Below are positions 1 through 10,379 of a stretch of DNA of 64,000 bases, one piece after another. The notes under the pieces were generated by a model, which saw only the letters and a program-made list of their open reading frames with translations, searched no databases and had not been told where the DNA came from. Source of the DNA: Diospyros lotus. Its lineage: Eukaryota; Streptophyta; Magnoliopsida; Ericales; Ebenaceae. Location: positions 33,522,116 through 33,586,115 of the forward strand of contig NC_068347.1 of assembly GCF_014633365.1 (NCBI RefSeq), given 5' to 3'. How positions within the stretch are numbered: position 1 is the stretch's first letter; each line of letters opens with the position of its first letter. A program made the position numbers and the translations under genes.

Positions 1-656
1 AGGGGAACCCTGACTTCATGGTAACTAGGCGGCTTCACACCCGGACTATACTGACCAACTGCTTCTATAAATACTTTAAAACTGTCATATGTCACTGCAT
101 TGAATAGAATGCCTGCATCATACATCCATCGTGCAGAGCTTCTACAAACTCGAGCTCTTAACTCTTTTTTTGCAAAATCATGCTCACCCAACCTTGTTTG
201 CTTTCCTTTGCCCTTGCTTTTCAGCACATTAACTTCTGGGTCTTTAAGAAAAACATCAAATAGACCCTTTTGTGTTGGCCCTTTAACACTACCAACACTA
301 CCAGTACCACTTCCACTTCCGGTAGATACATTGAGTCTTTTTCTACTTTGAGGCAGCGGCTCATCATCATCATCATGCCCTTCACCAAATTGAAGATCAT
401 CATCTAACGATGCTATATTTCGCTCATCCCGGTTATTTTTCTTCTTTTGCATGTACTCTCCAATCTCTTCTTTTACTGATGGAGGACATTTTGGACAAGC
501 TTTAGTATTCCTAAAACCGCCCACAAGATGTTTTGCCCGAAATATACCACCTTTTGTTACTTTATGACAAAATTTACATGTGGTGGTATTTCTATCATTA
601 GGATCAGCTTCAAAATAATTCCATGCCGGGTCTGTTTTGGAAGTGGCTGACGACAT
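1..656 (-). CDS. BED-type zinc-finger protein of a hAT transposon (N-terminal 218 residues, partial)
   Basis: From the ATG at 656 (minus strand) the frame stays open to the window edge, 218 codons. Near the start are W12-N-Y and a BED-like finger with C27, C30, H43 and C54 (spacing C-x2-C-x12-H-x10-C). An acidic/serine-glycine linker with four consecutive Asp follows, then a Lys-rich stretch and a segment with a WMYDAGI motif, common in plant hAT proteins just before the transposase core. BED fingers bind the ends of hAT elements. The RNase H-like catalytic core and dimerisation domain would lie to the left and are not visible. Unlike every other transposon gene in this window it has no stop or frameshift, so it may be young or a captured gene. 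It is called a transposon gene because of its position inside hAT ends. Confidence 0.75.
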   Translation of the reverse strand, partial: MSSATSKTDPAWNYFEADPNDRNTTTCKFCHKVTKGGIFRAKHLVGGFRNTKACPKCPPSVKEEIGEYMQKKKNNRDERNIASLDDDLQFGEGHDDDDEPLPQSRKRLNVSTGSGSGTGSVGSVKGPTQKGLFDVFLKDPEVNVLKSKGKGKQTRLGEHDFAKKELRARVCRSSARWMYDAGILFNAVTYDSFKVFIEAVGQYSPGVKPPSYHEVRVP

Positions 657-877
657 TTATTGGGCTGTTGCAACACAGTTCCAATTTCCACAAAATTCTC
701 CTAATGATAGAAATAAACTATAAAGACTTAAAGCAAATTTCAGCAACCAGCTGCTGGCAAAATAAATTAGGCAAAAATGCAAGAAATAAACAAATAAAAT
801 ACAAGTAAAGAACTTACAATATGAAATTATGAATATAGGAGAAGACGTGGGCAGCCTTAGGCCCTTAGCAACTTCAA

Positions 878-1620
878 TTTGAAGAACTCAAGAACAGATG
901 AGAAGAGAGGCGAGGAAGAGAGGAGAAGACCATGGGCAGACTCGGCAGAGGAGAATAGAAGAAGAGGGTGCGGCTGGAGACTGGAGAGGAGGCAAGCGCT
1001 GTTGGAGAGTGGAGAGGAAAGGAAGAGGAAGATCAAGGGGTCGCAGCTGGAGAGGAGAGGAAGCTGGAGAGGAGGCAGGCGCGGCTGGGGCTAGAGAGGA
1101 AGAGGAAGATCAAGCAAGCAGCGAGCTGGAGAGGAGAGGAAGAGAGGAGGCAGGCGCGGCTGGGGCTAGAGAGGAAGAGGAAGATCGGGCGAGCTGGAGA
1201 GGAAGAGATGAGGGGGTCGCAACTGGAGAGGAGAGGAAGAAGATCGGGCGAGGGCGAGCTGGAGAGAAGAGGAAGAGAGGAGGCAGGGGCGGCTGGGGCT
1301 AGAGAGGAAGAGGAAGATCGAGCGAGCGAGCAGTAAGCTGGAGAGGAAGAGAGGAGGGGGTCGCAGCTGGAGAGGAGAGGAAGAAGAAGATTGGGCGAGG
1401 GCGAGCTGGAGAGAAGAGGAAGAGAGAAGGCAGGCGCGGCTGGGGCTAGAGAGGAAGCGGAAGATCGGGCGAGCGAGCAACGAGCTGGAGAGGAGAGGCA
1501 AACGTGGCAGATGCTATAGTCGGGAGGAGTGAGGAGCGAGCAGCGAGCTGGAGAGGAGAGGCAAGCGCGGCTGGATGCAGTCGGGAGGAGAGGCAAGCGC
1601 GATTGGGATGCAAGATTTAG
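878..1620. repeat. purine-rich degenerate tandem repeats
   Basis: About 740 bp of almost pure AG sequence on the plus strand, built from short modules such as GCTGGAGAGGAGAGG and a GGCAGGCGCGGCTGG core at about 1075, 1150, 1283 and 1430, with weaker copies near 991, 1498, 1560 and 1591. It lies upstream of the BED-finger gene inside the hAT element. All frames are open for long stretches because stop codons are rare in such sequence. The Arg/Glu-rich and Ser/Leu-rich frames here are not taken as genes. Confidence 0.8.
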
Positions 1621-1774
1621 TAGAAGACCTCAGTTTCATGAGGCGTGCCTCACGCCCCAGCGCCTAGGTGCGCAAGGCGAGGGCCTCGCCAAAACCGCCT
1701 CGCCTCGCGCCTAGGCGCGCCTTTGATAACTATGTACATGAGAATTATTCCCCCATTCGAATGATTTCTTGTCC

Positions 1775-4700
1775 TCAAGAAATAGTCAGCAGGTTGGCCG
1801 AGCTAGGAAACTGTTTGAGGAGATCTGGAAGATACTCCCAAGTATTATTATCCGGATGAAGTGTCGACCATTGCACCAACACTTGGGTTAAGGGCATTCC
1901 TTGTTGATAGAGGATCCACTTATCCAAAATGGCTATCGGGGCTACCATAGGTTCTTCATCTTCTATCATAAGGGGCAGAGCTTGACTTGTCACATTATTT
2001 CCAGCCAATTTTTTGAGTAATGAGACATGGAACCATGGGTGTATATGAGTCCCTTCTGGTAGTTGTAGCTTGTAGGCGACCTTTCCTATTATGGAAATGA
2101 TTGGATATGGCCCATAGAACTTAGGGTTTAGCTTGGAAATCAGTTGCTTTGATAGTGACTTGAGGTAAGCAGGGTTGAGTTTCAAGTACACCTGTTCTCC
2201 TTGTTCAAACTACTTATCAGCGCGTCTTCGATCTGCCAATTGTTTCATTTGATTCTAAGCTTTGGCAAGCTCAATTTTGAGAGCTTACAGATTGTGTTGT
2301 CGGTGGTATAGGTAGTCATCCACTGTTGCCACTATAACGGGTCCGTTGACTGCCGGTAGTAGATTAGGTTTGTACCCATACAATGCTTCAAAAGGGGTCA
2401 TGTTGATAGAGCTATGGTGGCTTGAGTTATACCACCATTGGGCAAATGACAACCATTTGTGCCATTCCTTAGGTCGTAGGAAATAGAAACATCTCAAATA
2501 TGTTTCTAGGCATTAGTTAACTCTTTCTGATTGGCCATCCGTTTTTGGATGGTAAGCTGTAGACATGTGGAGCTTGGACCCTAGGAATTTCATCAGTGTT
2601 TGCCAAAAAAGATTGGTGAACACCTTATCTCTGTCGGATATAATGGTCTGGCACACTCCATGTAAATTAACCACTTTATCCACAAAAAGTCTGGCTACTT
2701 CTTAGGCAGAGAATGGATGGGAAAGGCTTAAGAAATGGCTGAATTTTGTGAGTCGATCCACTACTACCAGAATACAGTTCTTACCTTTTGACCTCGGTAA
2801 TCCTTCTACAAAGTCCATGGTAATGTCAACCCATGCCTGATTGGGTACTCCAAGGGGCTGTAGGAGTCTAGGCCGTGCAATTGTTTCATGTTTGCACCGT
2901 TTGCATATATCACAATTAAGGACAAATTCCATGAAAAATTTCTTCAAGTTAGGCCAGTAGAATACTTGCTTCACCTTCCTGTAAGTATTCTAGATGCCCG
3001 AGTGCCCCCCGATAGGCGATTCATGCAAAGTTTGGAGTATTCTCTTCCTTAGTGTTTCACATTCCCCAATCACCAATCGGCCTTGGTATCTCAGTAACCT
3101 GTTAGTCATAGTATACCCTGGTGTGTTGTTCCCATCGATGCTCAGTTGCTCCACTAGTAGTCATATCTAATCCCCCATTACATAATTAGCAGCCACTTCT
3201 TGATACCAATCCGGTACCATTGCTGTGATGGCTGCAGTTGATCCTTCTTCAAAGCATCGTGAGAGGCAGTGTTCTAAAAATCGGCCGCTGGCCACCCCAA
3301 AATTACCCTAGTCGAGCCTCCTCGGGCCGGCTTGCAGCCTAGGCGGCGCCTAGTCGGCCCGCGCGCCTAGGCACCCAGTTCGTTGGCTTTAAATATCAAC
3401 CATTTTTAGGGTTTTTTTTGCTAAATCATTAAATCGAACCTCTCTCTCTCTTCTCACCTCAACGCTATTACCTCAATGCCGCCAAGCTTCATCAGCTCGC
3501 CAATAGCTCATCGCCGTCGCTGCGTCCAGCTCCATCCTTGCTGCCAAGCTTCATCGTCATCGCCTCTTATCCGTCGCGTCCTCGTTACCTCAGCATTGTC
3601 ACCGCCGCCCCCGTCCTCGCCGTCGAGCTCCATCTCCGCCACGGCAAGCTCCACTCCGTCGTAACCTCTCTCTCTCTGGTTATTGGGGCGTTAGCTGTGT
3701 TTTGGTTTTTGTTTTTCGTTTTTTGTTTTTTATTTTATTTTATTTTTCTTTTCTATTTATATATAATTATTAGATTTATATTTAGTTTTTATTATTAATT
3801 ATATATATTCTATAATATTTCCAAGAAATCCACTTGCTTATAGTATTGATTCATTTGATTGTATGACTAAATTAAAATGTTGTTTATCCACTATTGATAT
3901 GTGGCTATGTGGTTTCATTGGTTTGGATATATTATTATATAATATATGTGTAAGATTGAAAACAGAAAATTATATGAATATGAGGTTATTAGTTATTTTC
4001 CAAAATAACTAATAACATCAAATTACATCACAAAGTTTAAAAAACAAAAAAAATACCATCAAAAAATGAATATGGATCTATGCTAACTCTAGCATCTGAA
4101 ATAATATGCCCTAAATACTCTATCTGCTGTTGGGCAAAGGCACATTTGAATCTTTTGATGTATAACTGATTGAATTGAAGGACTTGGAATGCAGCCCTAA
4201 GGTGGTCTAGGTGTTTAGAAAATGTTGCTATAGATTAGGATATCATCAAAAAATACCAACACAAATTTGCTGAGATAAGGTTTAAATATGTGGTTCATTA
4301 AAGCTTGGAATGTGGCTGAGGCATTGGTTAAGCCAAAAGGCATGACTGTGAATTCATAATAGCCATGGTGAGTTTGGAAGACTGTTTTGTGGATGTCTTT
4401 TGGATCCATTCGGATATGATGATAATCGAATCTTAAATCAAGTTTGGAGAAGACCTTGGCAGATGTAAGTTCATCTGATAGATCTTCAATAATCGGGATG
4501 GGAAATTTGTCTTTGATAGTGATGTTATTAAGCTGATGGTAATCAATGCAAAAGCGCCATGTGCCATCTTTCTTTTTAATTAAAAGGACAGGTGATGCGA
4601 AAGGGCTCTTGCTGGGTCTAATGATAGAATTAGCTAGCATTTTTTTTACCATTTTCTCAATTTCAGATTTGAGTTTTGGTGGGTATCGGTAGGATCTAAT

Positions 4701-5490
4701 ATTAATAGGCATTGAGTTGGGTTGGAGATTTATAGAATGGTCAAAGGGTCTAGTCAGAGGTAGTTCCTTAGGCTCTGCAAATAAGTCCTGGAATTCAATC
4801 AGTAATAAATCTAACAATTCCAATTCATGTACTTGCCACGACGATGGACTCTAACTGTTGTTGGTCATCATGCATTGTCATCCTAGCCCTTCTTGGTTTT
4901 CTTCTTCATCGTGGGTCTCAATCGAGAATAGTTGGGCTATTTTATGCTTGAACAACTTTTGAAGTTTCTTGCCCTTGATCATTTTGCAAATTCCATTCTC
5001 CACATTCCCCTGTAGTGTTACTTTTCGGCCTTCCTTCTCCAATATTACCTCCATTTTGTTGAAATCAAAACTAATCGGGCTCACTTCTTTCACCCCATCG
5101 ACCCCCAAAACTGTGGCACCCCCTAAGTTTAAGCAATCTCAAATCAGTCATAAAGGCTTCACCCTGCATCATCCAACAGTACCCCAAGCAAGCTGATCGG
5201 CTTAGGACCTTACTTCCATTAGCAACTGTCACCTAGAGTGGTTGAGTATTGGATAGTTCACATTTCAACTTCCTGGCAATTCCCTCATCAATAAAACTAT
5301 GAGTACTCCCACTATTGATCACTACCATGAGGGTACTATCTTGAGACTTCCTTTCCACCTTAATGATCTTATTGCCTGCCATCCCCTTAATTGCATGCAG
5401 TGAAATAGCCCCATTGTCTTCCTCTTCTAACTCCTTGGCTATAGCTATTGTGTCTCCTTCATCATCTTCAACCATATCCCCCCCCTCCAA
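1775..5490 (-). pseudogene. gypsy pol polyprotein, broken: protease, RT, integrase, chromodomain
   Basis: Protease is at 5490-5233, but its catalytic triad reads NSG instead of DSG (codon at 5313-5315). A linker follows at 5108-4878, then reverse transcriptase at 4823-4215 with an intact FFDDIL active-site motif. The RT continues in another frame to about 4075, ending in EYLGHIISDARVS. There the sequence is replaced by the insertion at 3267-4060, and RNase H is absent. The integrase zinc region and core are at about 3260-2300 (frames 2974-2702 and 2497-2285), with several stops. The C-terminus (2191-1775) has the YGPYPI and FHVSLLKK motifs followed by a chromodomain-like segment with TWEYLPDLLKQFP. 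The chromodomain marks a chromovirus. Confidence 0.85.
3267..4060. mobile_element. insertion with a hAT-type left end inside the minus gypsy; right end not resolved
   Basis: The left end CAGTGTTCTAAAAATCGG at 3267 resembles the hAT end CAGTGTTATCAAAGG and is followed by the same kind of GC-rich GCCTAGGCG motifs (3300-3375). Then come an unknown CT-rich and GC-rich segment (3430-3670) and AT-rich sequence. Gypsy RT sequence resumes at about 4075. No matching right inverted repeat or copy of the left flank GTGAGAGG was found, and the gypsy RNase H region is missing. An insertion followed by a deletion is the simplest reading. Short frames here are not supported as genes. Confidence 0.5.
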
Positions 5491-5509
5491 TAAGAGAAGT
5501 TGCCTCTTG

Positions 5510-6627
5510 CGCTAATGTCCCAGAGTGTATTTATCTCCACACCGGTAGCATAGCCCTGTTGGCCTCCGGCGTTCCCACAGTCTTAACTCCTTGCTGTCCC
5601 AAGGGCAAGTTTGCTGGAAACTTAGATCTCATCTCCAATCTAACCATTTCCTTCCCCTGCACCTTCCCTCCTGGGGAACTTACTCCGTAGACACTTCCTC
5701 TGCCTTGGGTTCTCTGTTTTCTCATTAGGGCCTCGACTGTTAATTCCTGCAACAATGCATCCTCCGCAGCCTCTTATACTGTCTGAGGCCTCATCATCTT
5801 CACCATAGATCTAAGATCATCACTCAGGCCACTGATGAAACTCGATACGAAATATCCCTTTGTCATGTATAGATTCCGACTGAGCATTAATGATTTCAGC
5901 TCCTCAAACCAGAGCTAATATTCCTGCACCGTACCTCTCTGCTTCAACTTATTAAATTCTTCTACGATATCCACCGTTCTTCTTTCTCCAAACCTTTCAC
6001 ATAATCCTCTCTCGAATTCCTCCCAATTGTGGTCACCTATCACGCCTTACCATCCTTGGAACCAAATATCTCCCACATCGTTTAGGAAGTGATTAGAGTG
6101 ACTCTCTGGTCGTCAGCGACTCGGTTGATGTTGAACAATTTCTCTCACCTTCTGATCCACCATCATGGCTTCAATTCATCGAAAACAGGTAATTCCAACT
6201 TCAGTACCGGGAATTGTGTATATCCAAAATTGGCCGAAGCTTCTAGTCTCCTTTCTACTCCAACTTCTCCCACACCTATCGTATCGCCCCCCAATTTTGA
6301 AGACTCGACCACTCGCTGGCTCACTCCAACACCCGGAAGTATTGGATCCAAGTGTTCCCGGGGAGGAAAATTAGGAGATATTCGTACCTGAGCCTGGTTC
6401 GAGAACATCAGCATGAATTGCTTCATTTGTTCTCGAACCATATTACCTTGCTCTCGCATTTCCGTGCGAATCTGGTTGCGCATGTCTCCTTGCAACTGAT
6501 CCGCCACCACCTCCAATCTCTTATCCACAATGGTTCCAATTGTATCCCCCAAGGATCCCATCCGTTGTTGCACCTCCATCACTATCGCTAACACTTGTTG
6601 TAGCTTCATGCAAGTATCATCGGCCAT
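5510..6627 (-). pseudogene. gypsy gag-like polyprotein, broken
   Basis: The first frame (6627 to 6163) begins at an ATG 34 bp after the primer-binding site and encodes 154 residues with a Gln/Arg/Met-rich helical segment typical of plant gypsy gag. The frame then breaks. A retroviral zinc knuckle (CYRCGDKYTLGH, C-x2-C-x4-H, the last Cys lost) is readable near 5510-5556. The capsid part between is split among frames. It would have packaged the element RNA. Confidence 0.7.
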
Positions 6628-6675
6628 CGTAGGGGTTACTGGTCATTGGCCAAGAAGGTTGCTCTGAAACCACTT

Positions 6676-6981
6676 TGTCATATCACCAATCTGATCGAGG
6701 GAATTTTTAGGCGGGAGGAAGGGAATTGAATAATTAGAATGAAGAGGGAAAGGGAAGGAGAGAGAGATTAAGAGGGAAATTGAGAGAATAAGGCAATTCA
6801 AATGTCATTAGATGCCTTTCAAATGAGCTGGGACTTTGCCTTTAAAGAGTTCCACAGCTAAAAGTAGGCGCCAATATTAGTTAGAACATTACAACTTGCT
6901 TGTGCCTAACTACTGCACCATTTACTATTTTACTCTTACAATATTCTCTTTATTACAATCTGGTAGCCTAAGTACATGACA
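6676..6981 (-). repeat. 5' LTR of minus-strand gypsy element
   Basis: On the minus strand this 306-bp segment begins TGTCATGTAC and ends GATATGACA, the TG...CA form with a short inverted terminal repeat. The primer-binding site follows directly. The partner LTR is cut off at 1735-1743, where TCATGTA of its start is still readable, so divergence cannot be measured. Confidence 0.8.
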
Positions 6982-7137
6982 GTGTCCTTTGAAAAAAAGG
7001 GGAGAAGAATGACTTACAAGTGGGAGAAAGATTGCTACTTGCAAGATGATTACCGGTAAGAGGCTGCAAAGGGTCCTCAAGAGCAAGTGGAGTCAACTCA
7101 CACAACTATTTTCCATTATGGAAGTGGAAGAGAGTCC

Positions 7138-8182
7138 CAGTGTTATCAAAGGCCCAAGGCACACAAGGGTCTTGGAGCCTGAAGCACAAGGCGAGGCACG
7201 AGCCTGGTGGAATTAGGCACAAGTTAATAAAATAAAAATATATGTCCTAATTGAAGAAAAAGATATAAAATAGGTCATAACTTCTAATAATATTTTAAAA
7301 AGCATGTTATAAAAAAAATATAAAATTCAACATATGCTAACTATGATATTTCCATGCTAGATCTTTTCTTCTACCTGCAGAGTTACTATCAGGATTAGGA
7401 TCAATAGTGTTGGATGACATTTTAAATTTTTGATTCTTGCAAGATTCACAACATGTCAACAACAATACCACTCGAAAGACCATCTTAAAAAAAACAAAGA
7501 GATAATACTCAAACTCAAATAAGTACCAATCATCATGCAAAGTTCTAAACAAACACATAAACACTATAAGTTCACAATCAAGAAAATGTTTTCGTTTTGA
7601 AAAATGCTATTTTTCTAAGTTTGGAAGATTAGTGCATTATAAGGAGACATATAAGAAAATGTTTTCATTTTGAAAAACTATCTTCTGGTATTTTGATAGC
7701 TAATATTCATTGTTGTTAAAATAATTTTTAATGAATTTTCAAGAAATAGTATATATGTATTTTGGGGGTGGTAAAATCCTTAAATCCCAAGTTTGTTCTA
7801 AAACCAAAATTATATTTTCTTATTGTTATGAATTTTGATTTTTTAGATATTTTTATTGAATCCAAATAGGGGTACTTTCTTATTTACATTTATGTATTAA
7901 AGTAAATGTCTACATTTTCGACATTTATTTAAATTAAAGAAATTTAAATATGTTGTAATGTATACATGTTGGAACTGAGAAAAGGGGAGGCTGGAACCAA
8001 TAATGGCAGCTGGTTTCGGTGGGTAGTAGGCTGCTTGACAACTAATTTTATGAGGCGTGCCTTTAACATCTATGAGCCCAAGGCTGCGCCTGAGGGCCTG
8101 GGTGCGCCCAGGCGCGCCTGGGCAGATCTTGCCTCGCCTGGTTTGTTTCTAGGCACCAGGCGACACACCTTTAATAACATTG
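7138..8182 (-). mobile_element. non-autonomous hAT element with 8-bp target duplication
   Basis: The ends are CAGTGTTATCAAAGG and CCTTTAATAACATTG (inverted, 13 of 15 positions match). Flanks are GAGAGTCC (7130-7137) and GAGAGTCT (8183-8190), an 8-bp duplication with one later change, as expected of hAT. It splits the pre-RT part of the plus gypsy. GC-rich subterminal motifs (CAGGCGCGCC-type) lie at 8095-8165. A stub of transposase survives on the minus strand: the ATG at 7420 opens 27 codons, including GRRKDLAWKYHS, the usual lead-in to a BED finger, and then stops. The rest is AT-rich filler, so this is an internally deleted derivative. Confidence 0.85.
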
Positions 8183-8869
8183 GAGAGTCTTAAGGAAGAA
8201 GAGCTTGGACAGTTATAACTAACTATCAGCCACCAGTAGAAAGGTTCTAACCAGGTATGCACACTGCCCCTTGTTGATGAATTATTGGTAGAATTTAAGG
8301 ACCTCTTTGTGGAACCAAATACCCTTCCTCCTAACTGGACTTTGGACCATGCCATTAACCTAAAACCAAATGTTGAGCCAGTCAATATCAAATCCTATTG
8401 CTATGCCCTTATTCAAAAAACTGAAATTGAAAGAATGCTGAAAGAAATGTTGAACCAATCATTCATTAGACCGAGTCAAAGCCCTTTTGTTTCCTTAGTC
8501 CTTTTGGTAAAGAAAAAAGATGGTTCTTAGCGTTTTTCTGTAGATTATCACCAACTTAACACCCTAACCATTAAGGATAAATTTCCCTTACTTCTTATTG
8601 AAGACCTAATGGATGAGCTACACCAAGCCAAATTTTTTTCCAAACTTGATTTGTGCTCGAGCTACCACCAAATCAGGATGAAGCCCAAGGATATCCACAA
8701 AGCTACCTTCCAAACTCACCATGGCCATTCTGAGTTCTTGGTAATGCCCTTTGGGCTCACCAATGCCTTAACCACCTTCCAATCCCTAATGAACTTGGTA
8801 TTTGAACCCTATCTAAGGAAATTCATACTTGTGTTCTTTAATGACATCCTTGTCTATAGCCCAAGTTTG

Positions 8870-9199
8870 TGTCAAGCCCTTGAATTAGGGCTTGCAATTT
8901 GGTAATATATGAATGTGAGAATTGATAGAAAGAAAGAGAACAGAAAGAAACGTGAGAATTGATAGAAAGAAAGAGAACAGAAAGAAAGAATCAAGAGGGA
9001 GAGAAATTGATTATTCGCTTCCAAGCTATCTCTCAAAGTGTCGTAGGTCCATGTTTATGGGACCTCTAGCTACATCAACTAACTTCTAACTACCCAACGA
9101 CTTTAGTTAACCACTCACAGCATTTCTACTAACTCCCTTATTTCCTCATTTAGACCCTACATTTTACAATATTACACACTACTCCCTAGGGTCGTGACA
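8870..9199 (+). mobile_element. solo LTR (330 bp) in the RT of the plus gypsy
   Basis: Begins TGTCAAGCCC and ends GGTCGTGACA. Flanks are GTTTG (8865-8869) and CTTTG (9200-9204), a 5-bp duplication with one mismatch, and the RT frame YSPS...LDQHLN closes cleanly over it. It contains two tandem 37-bp units (8915-8951 and 8952-8988). No internal retrotransposon sequence is present, so it formed by recombination between two LTRs. The strand is assumed from the TG/CA form and is not certain. Confidence 0.8.
8915..8988. repeat. 37-bp tandem duplication in the solo LTR
   Basis: Two adjoining copies of an AGAAAG-rich 37-bp unit differ only at the last base, which suggests recent local duplication compared with the age of the surroundings. 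Confidence 0.85.
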
Positions 9200-10115
9200 C
9201 TTTGGACCAACACCTTAACCAACTTTGAGGTCCTTAGAAGCAACCAATTATTCATCGAAAAGTCTAAGTGTGCATTCAGCCAAAACCAGGTAGAATACTT
9301 GGGGCACTTAATCTCGGGAAAAGGGATCAGTACCGACCCAAGGAATGTGGAGGCTATGCTAAATTGGCCAAAGCCCACTGCAATAAGGGCTCTTAGGGGT
9401 TTCCTAGGACTCACTAGGTACTACCGCAGGTTTGTTAAAGGATATGGAGTTATTAGCAAACCCCTTACAAACATTGAAAAAGGAGAACCTCCAGTAGGGG
9501 CAAGAAGCAGGAGATGCTTTTGAAAAATTGAAGGTGGCAATGAGCAGGGTACCCATATTAGGGCTGACGGACTTCAACAAGCCTTTTGTGCTTGAGACAG
9601 ATGCATGTGGAGTAGGTATTGGGGCTATTTTGATGCAGGATGATAGACCATTGGCTTTTTTAAGCCAAGCCCTCAGTCCAAGACACTTAGGCCTGAGTAT
9701 ATATCAGAAGGAATTCTTGGTTGTTCTTATGGCTGTGGAGAAGTGGCAACATTACTTGGAGGCGGGGAGGTTTGTAATCAAAACAAATCATGAGTCTTTG
9801 AAGTTTTTGTTATAGCAAAAGTTTCAAACTCAATTGCAAAAGAAGGGAATGGCCAAGTTAATGGGGTTAGATTACTCCATACAATATAAGAAGGGCAAGG
9901 AAAACTTGGTAGCAACGGATGCCCTGTCGAGATGTCAAGAGGAAGGGAGTGCTGCCACAATGATTGTTGTAATCCCCAAGTGGTGCAAGGAAGTGATGGA
10001 TAACTATGAGGGAGATGAACACATAAAATGCATGCTAGAGAAATTGGCTCTGGGAAATAAGGAGGAGAATGGTACACCATGGTGGATGGACTGTTGAGAT
10101 ATAAAGGAAGAATAG

Positions 10116-10379
10116 TGTTGAAGGAATCAAAGCTGATTGAAGCCTTTGAATTGCTTATTAGTGTCTGTTGTATCTATTCAATAATATATGTTACTTGTAG
10201 TTGTTATTTGTTATGTTTAAAATGTTATTAAAGAGATATGTCAGTTGTATAAATAGGTGTTCCCTATCATTAATGAAGTATTAATTGAGGCATTTTTCAA
10301 ACAATTTTTCTTTCACTCTCTCTCTCTCTCTCTTGTCTCTATCTGCTTTTCATCTTTGTTCGTTTCTATTCAAATTGCA
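10116..10379 (+). repeat. 5' LTR of the copia element
   Basis: Begins TGTTGAAGG and ends CAAATTGCA. A TATA-like TATAAATAGG lies near 10247-10256, and a short CT run near 10316-10332 precedes the end. It is shorter than its partner, mainly because the CT run is shorter. Confidence 0.9.

Larger units (their letters stand above)
1..1734 (-). mobile_element. hAT-like DNA transposon, 5' portion (continues off left edge)
   Basis: The right border ends in CCTTTGATAACTATG, which matches the inverted-repeat ends of the better-defined hAT element at 7138-8182 (CAGTGTTATCAAAGG and CCTTTAATAACATTG). Just inside the border is a GC-rich stretch of GCCTAGGCGC-type motifs (about 1650-1722), also seen in that element. 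The element carries a BED-finger frame on the minus strand (1-656), preceded by a leader with purine-rich repeats. It sits in the 3' LTR of the minus-strand gypsy element: only about 9 bp of that LTR remain at 1735-1743. The other end and the target duplication lie outside the window, so the predicted 8-bp duplication (1735-1742) cannot be checked. Confidence 0.75.
1735..6981 (-). mobile_element. Ty3/gypsy chromovirus retrotransposon (minus strand, degenerate, interrupted)
   Basis: On the minus strand the order is 5' LTR (6676-6981), primer-binding site next to it (about 6661-6675, TGGTTTCAGAGCA-like, related to the initiator-Met tRNA site), gag, protease, reverse transcriptase, integrase, chromodomain, a purine tract (AATGGGGGAA at about 1747-1756) and the first bases of the 3' LTR. 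The rest of the 3' LTR has been displaced by the hAT element to the left. RNase H and the linker to integrase are missing where the 3267 element sits. Bases 6982 onward belong to the plus-strand gypsy element, so this copy landed in that one. Confidence 0.85.

Noticed and set aside
879..1596. Overlapping Arg/Glu-rich and Ser/Leu-rich frames on both strands
   Set aside because: They arise from purine-rich low-complexity repeats in which stop codons are rare; no domain and no start or splice support.
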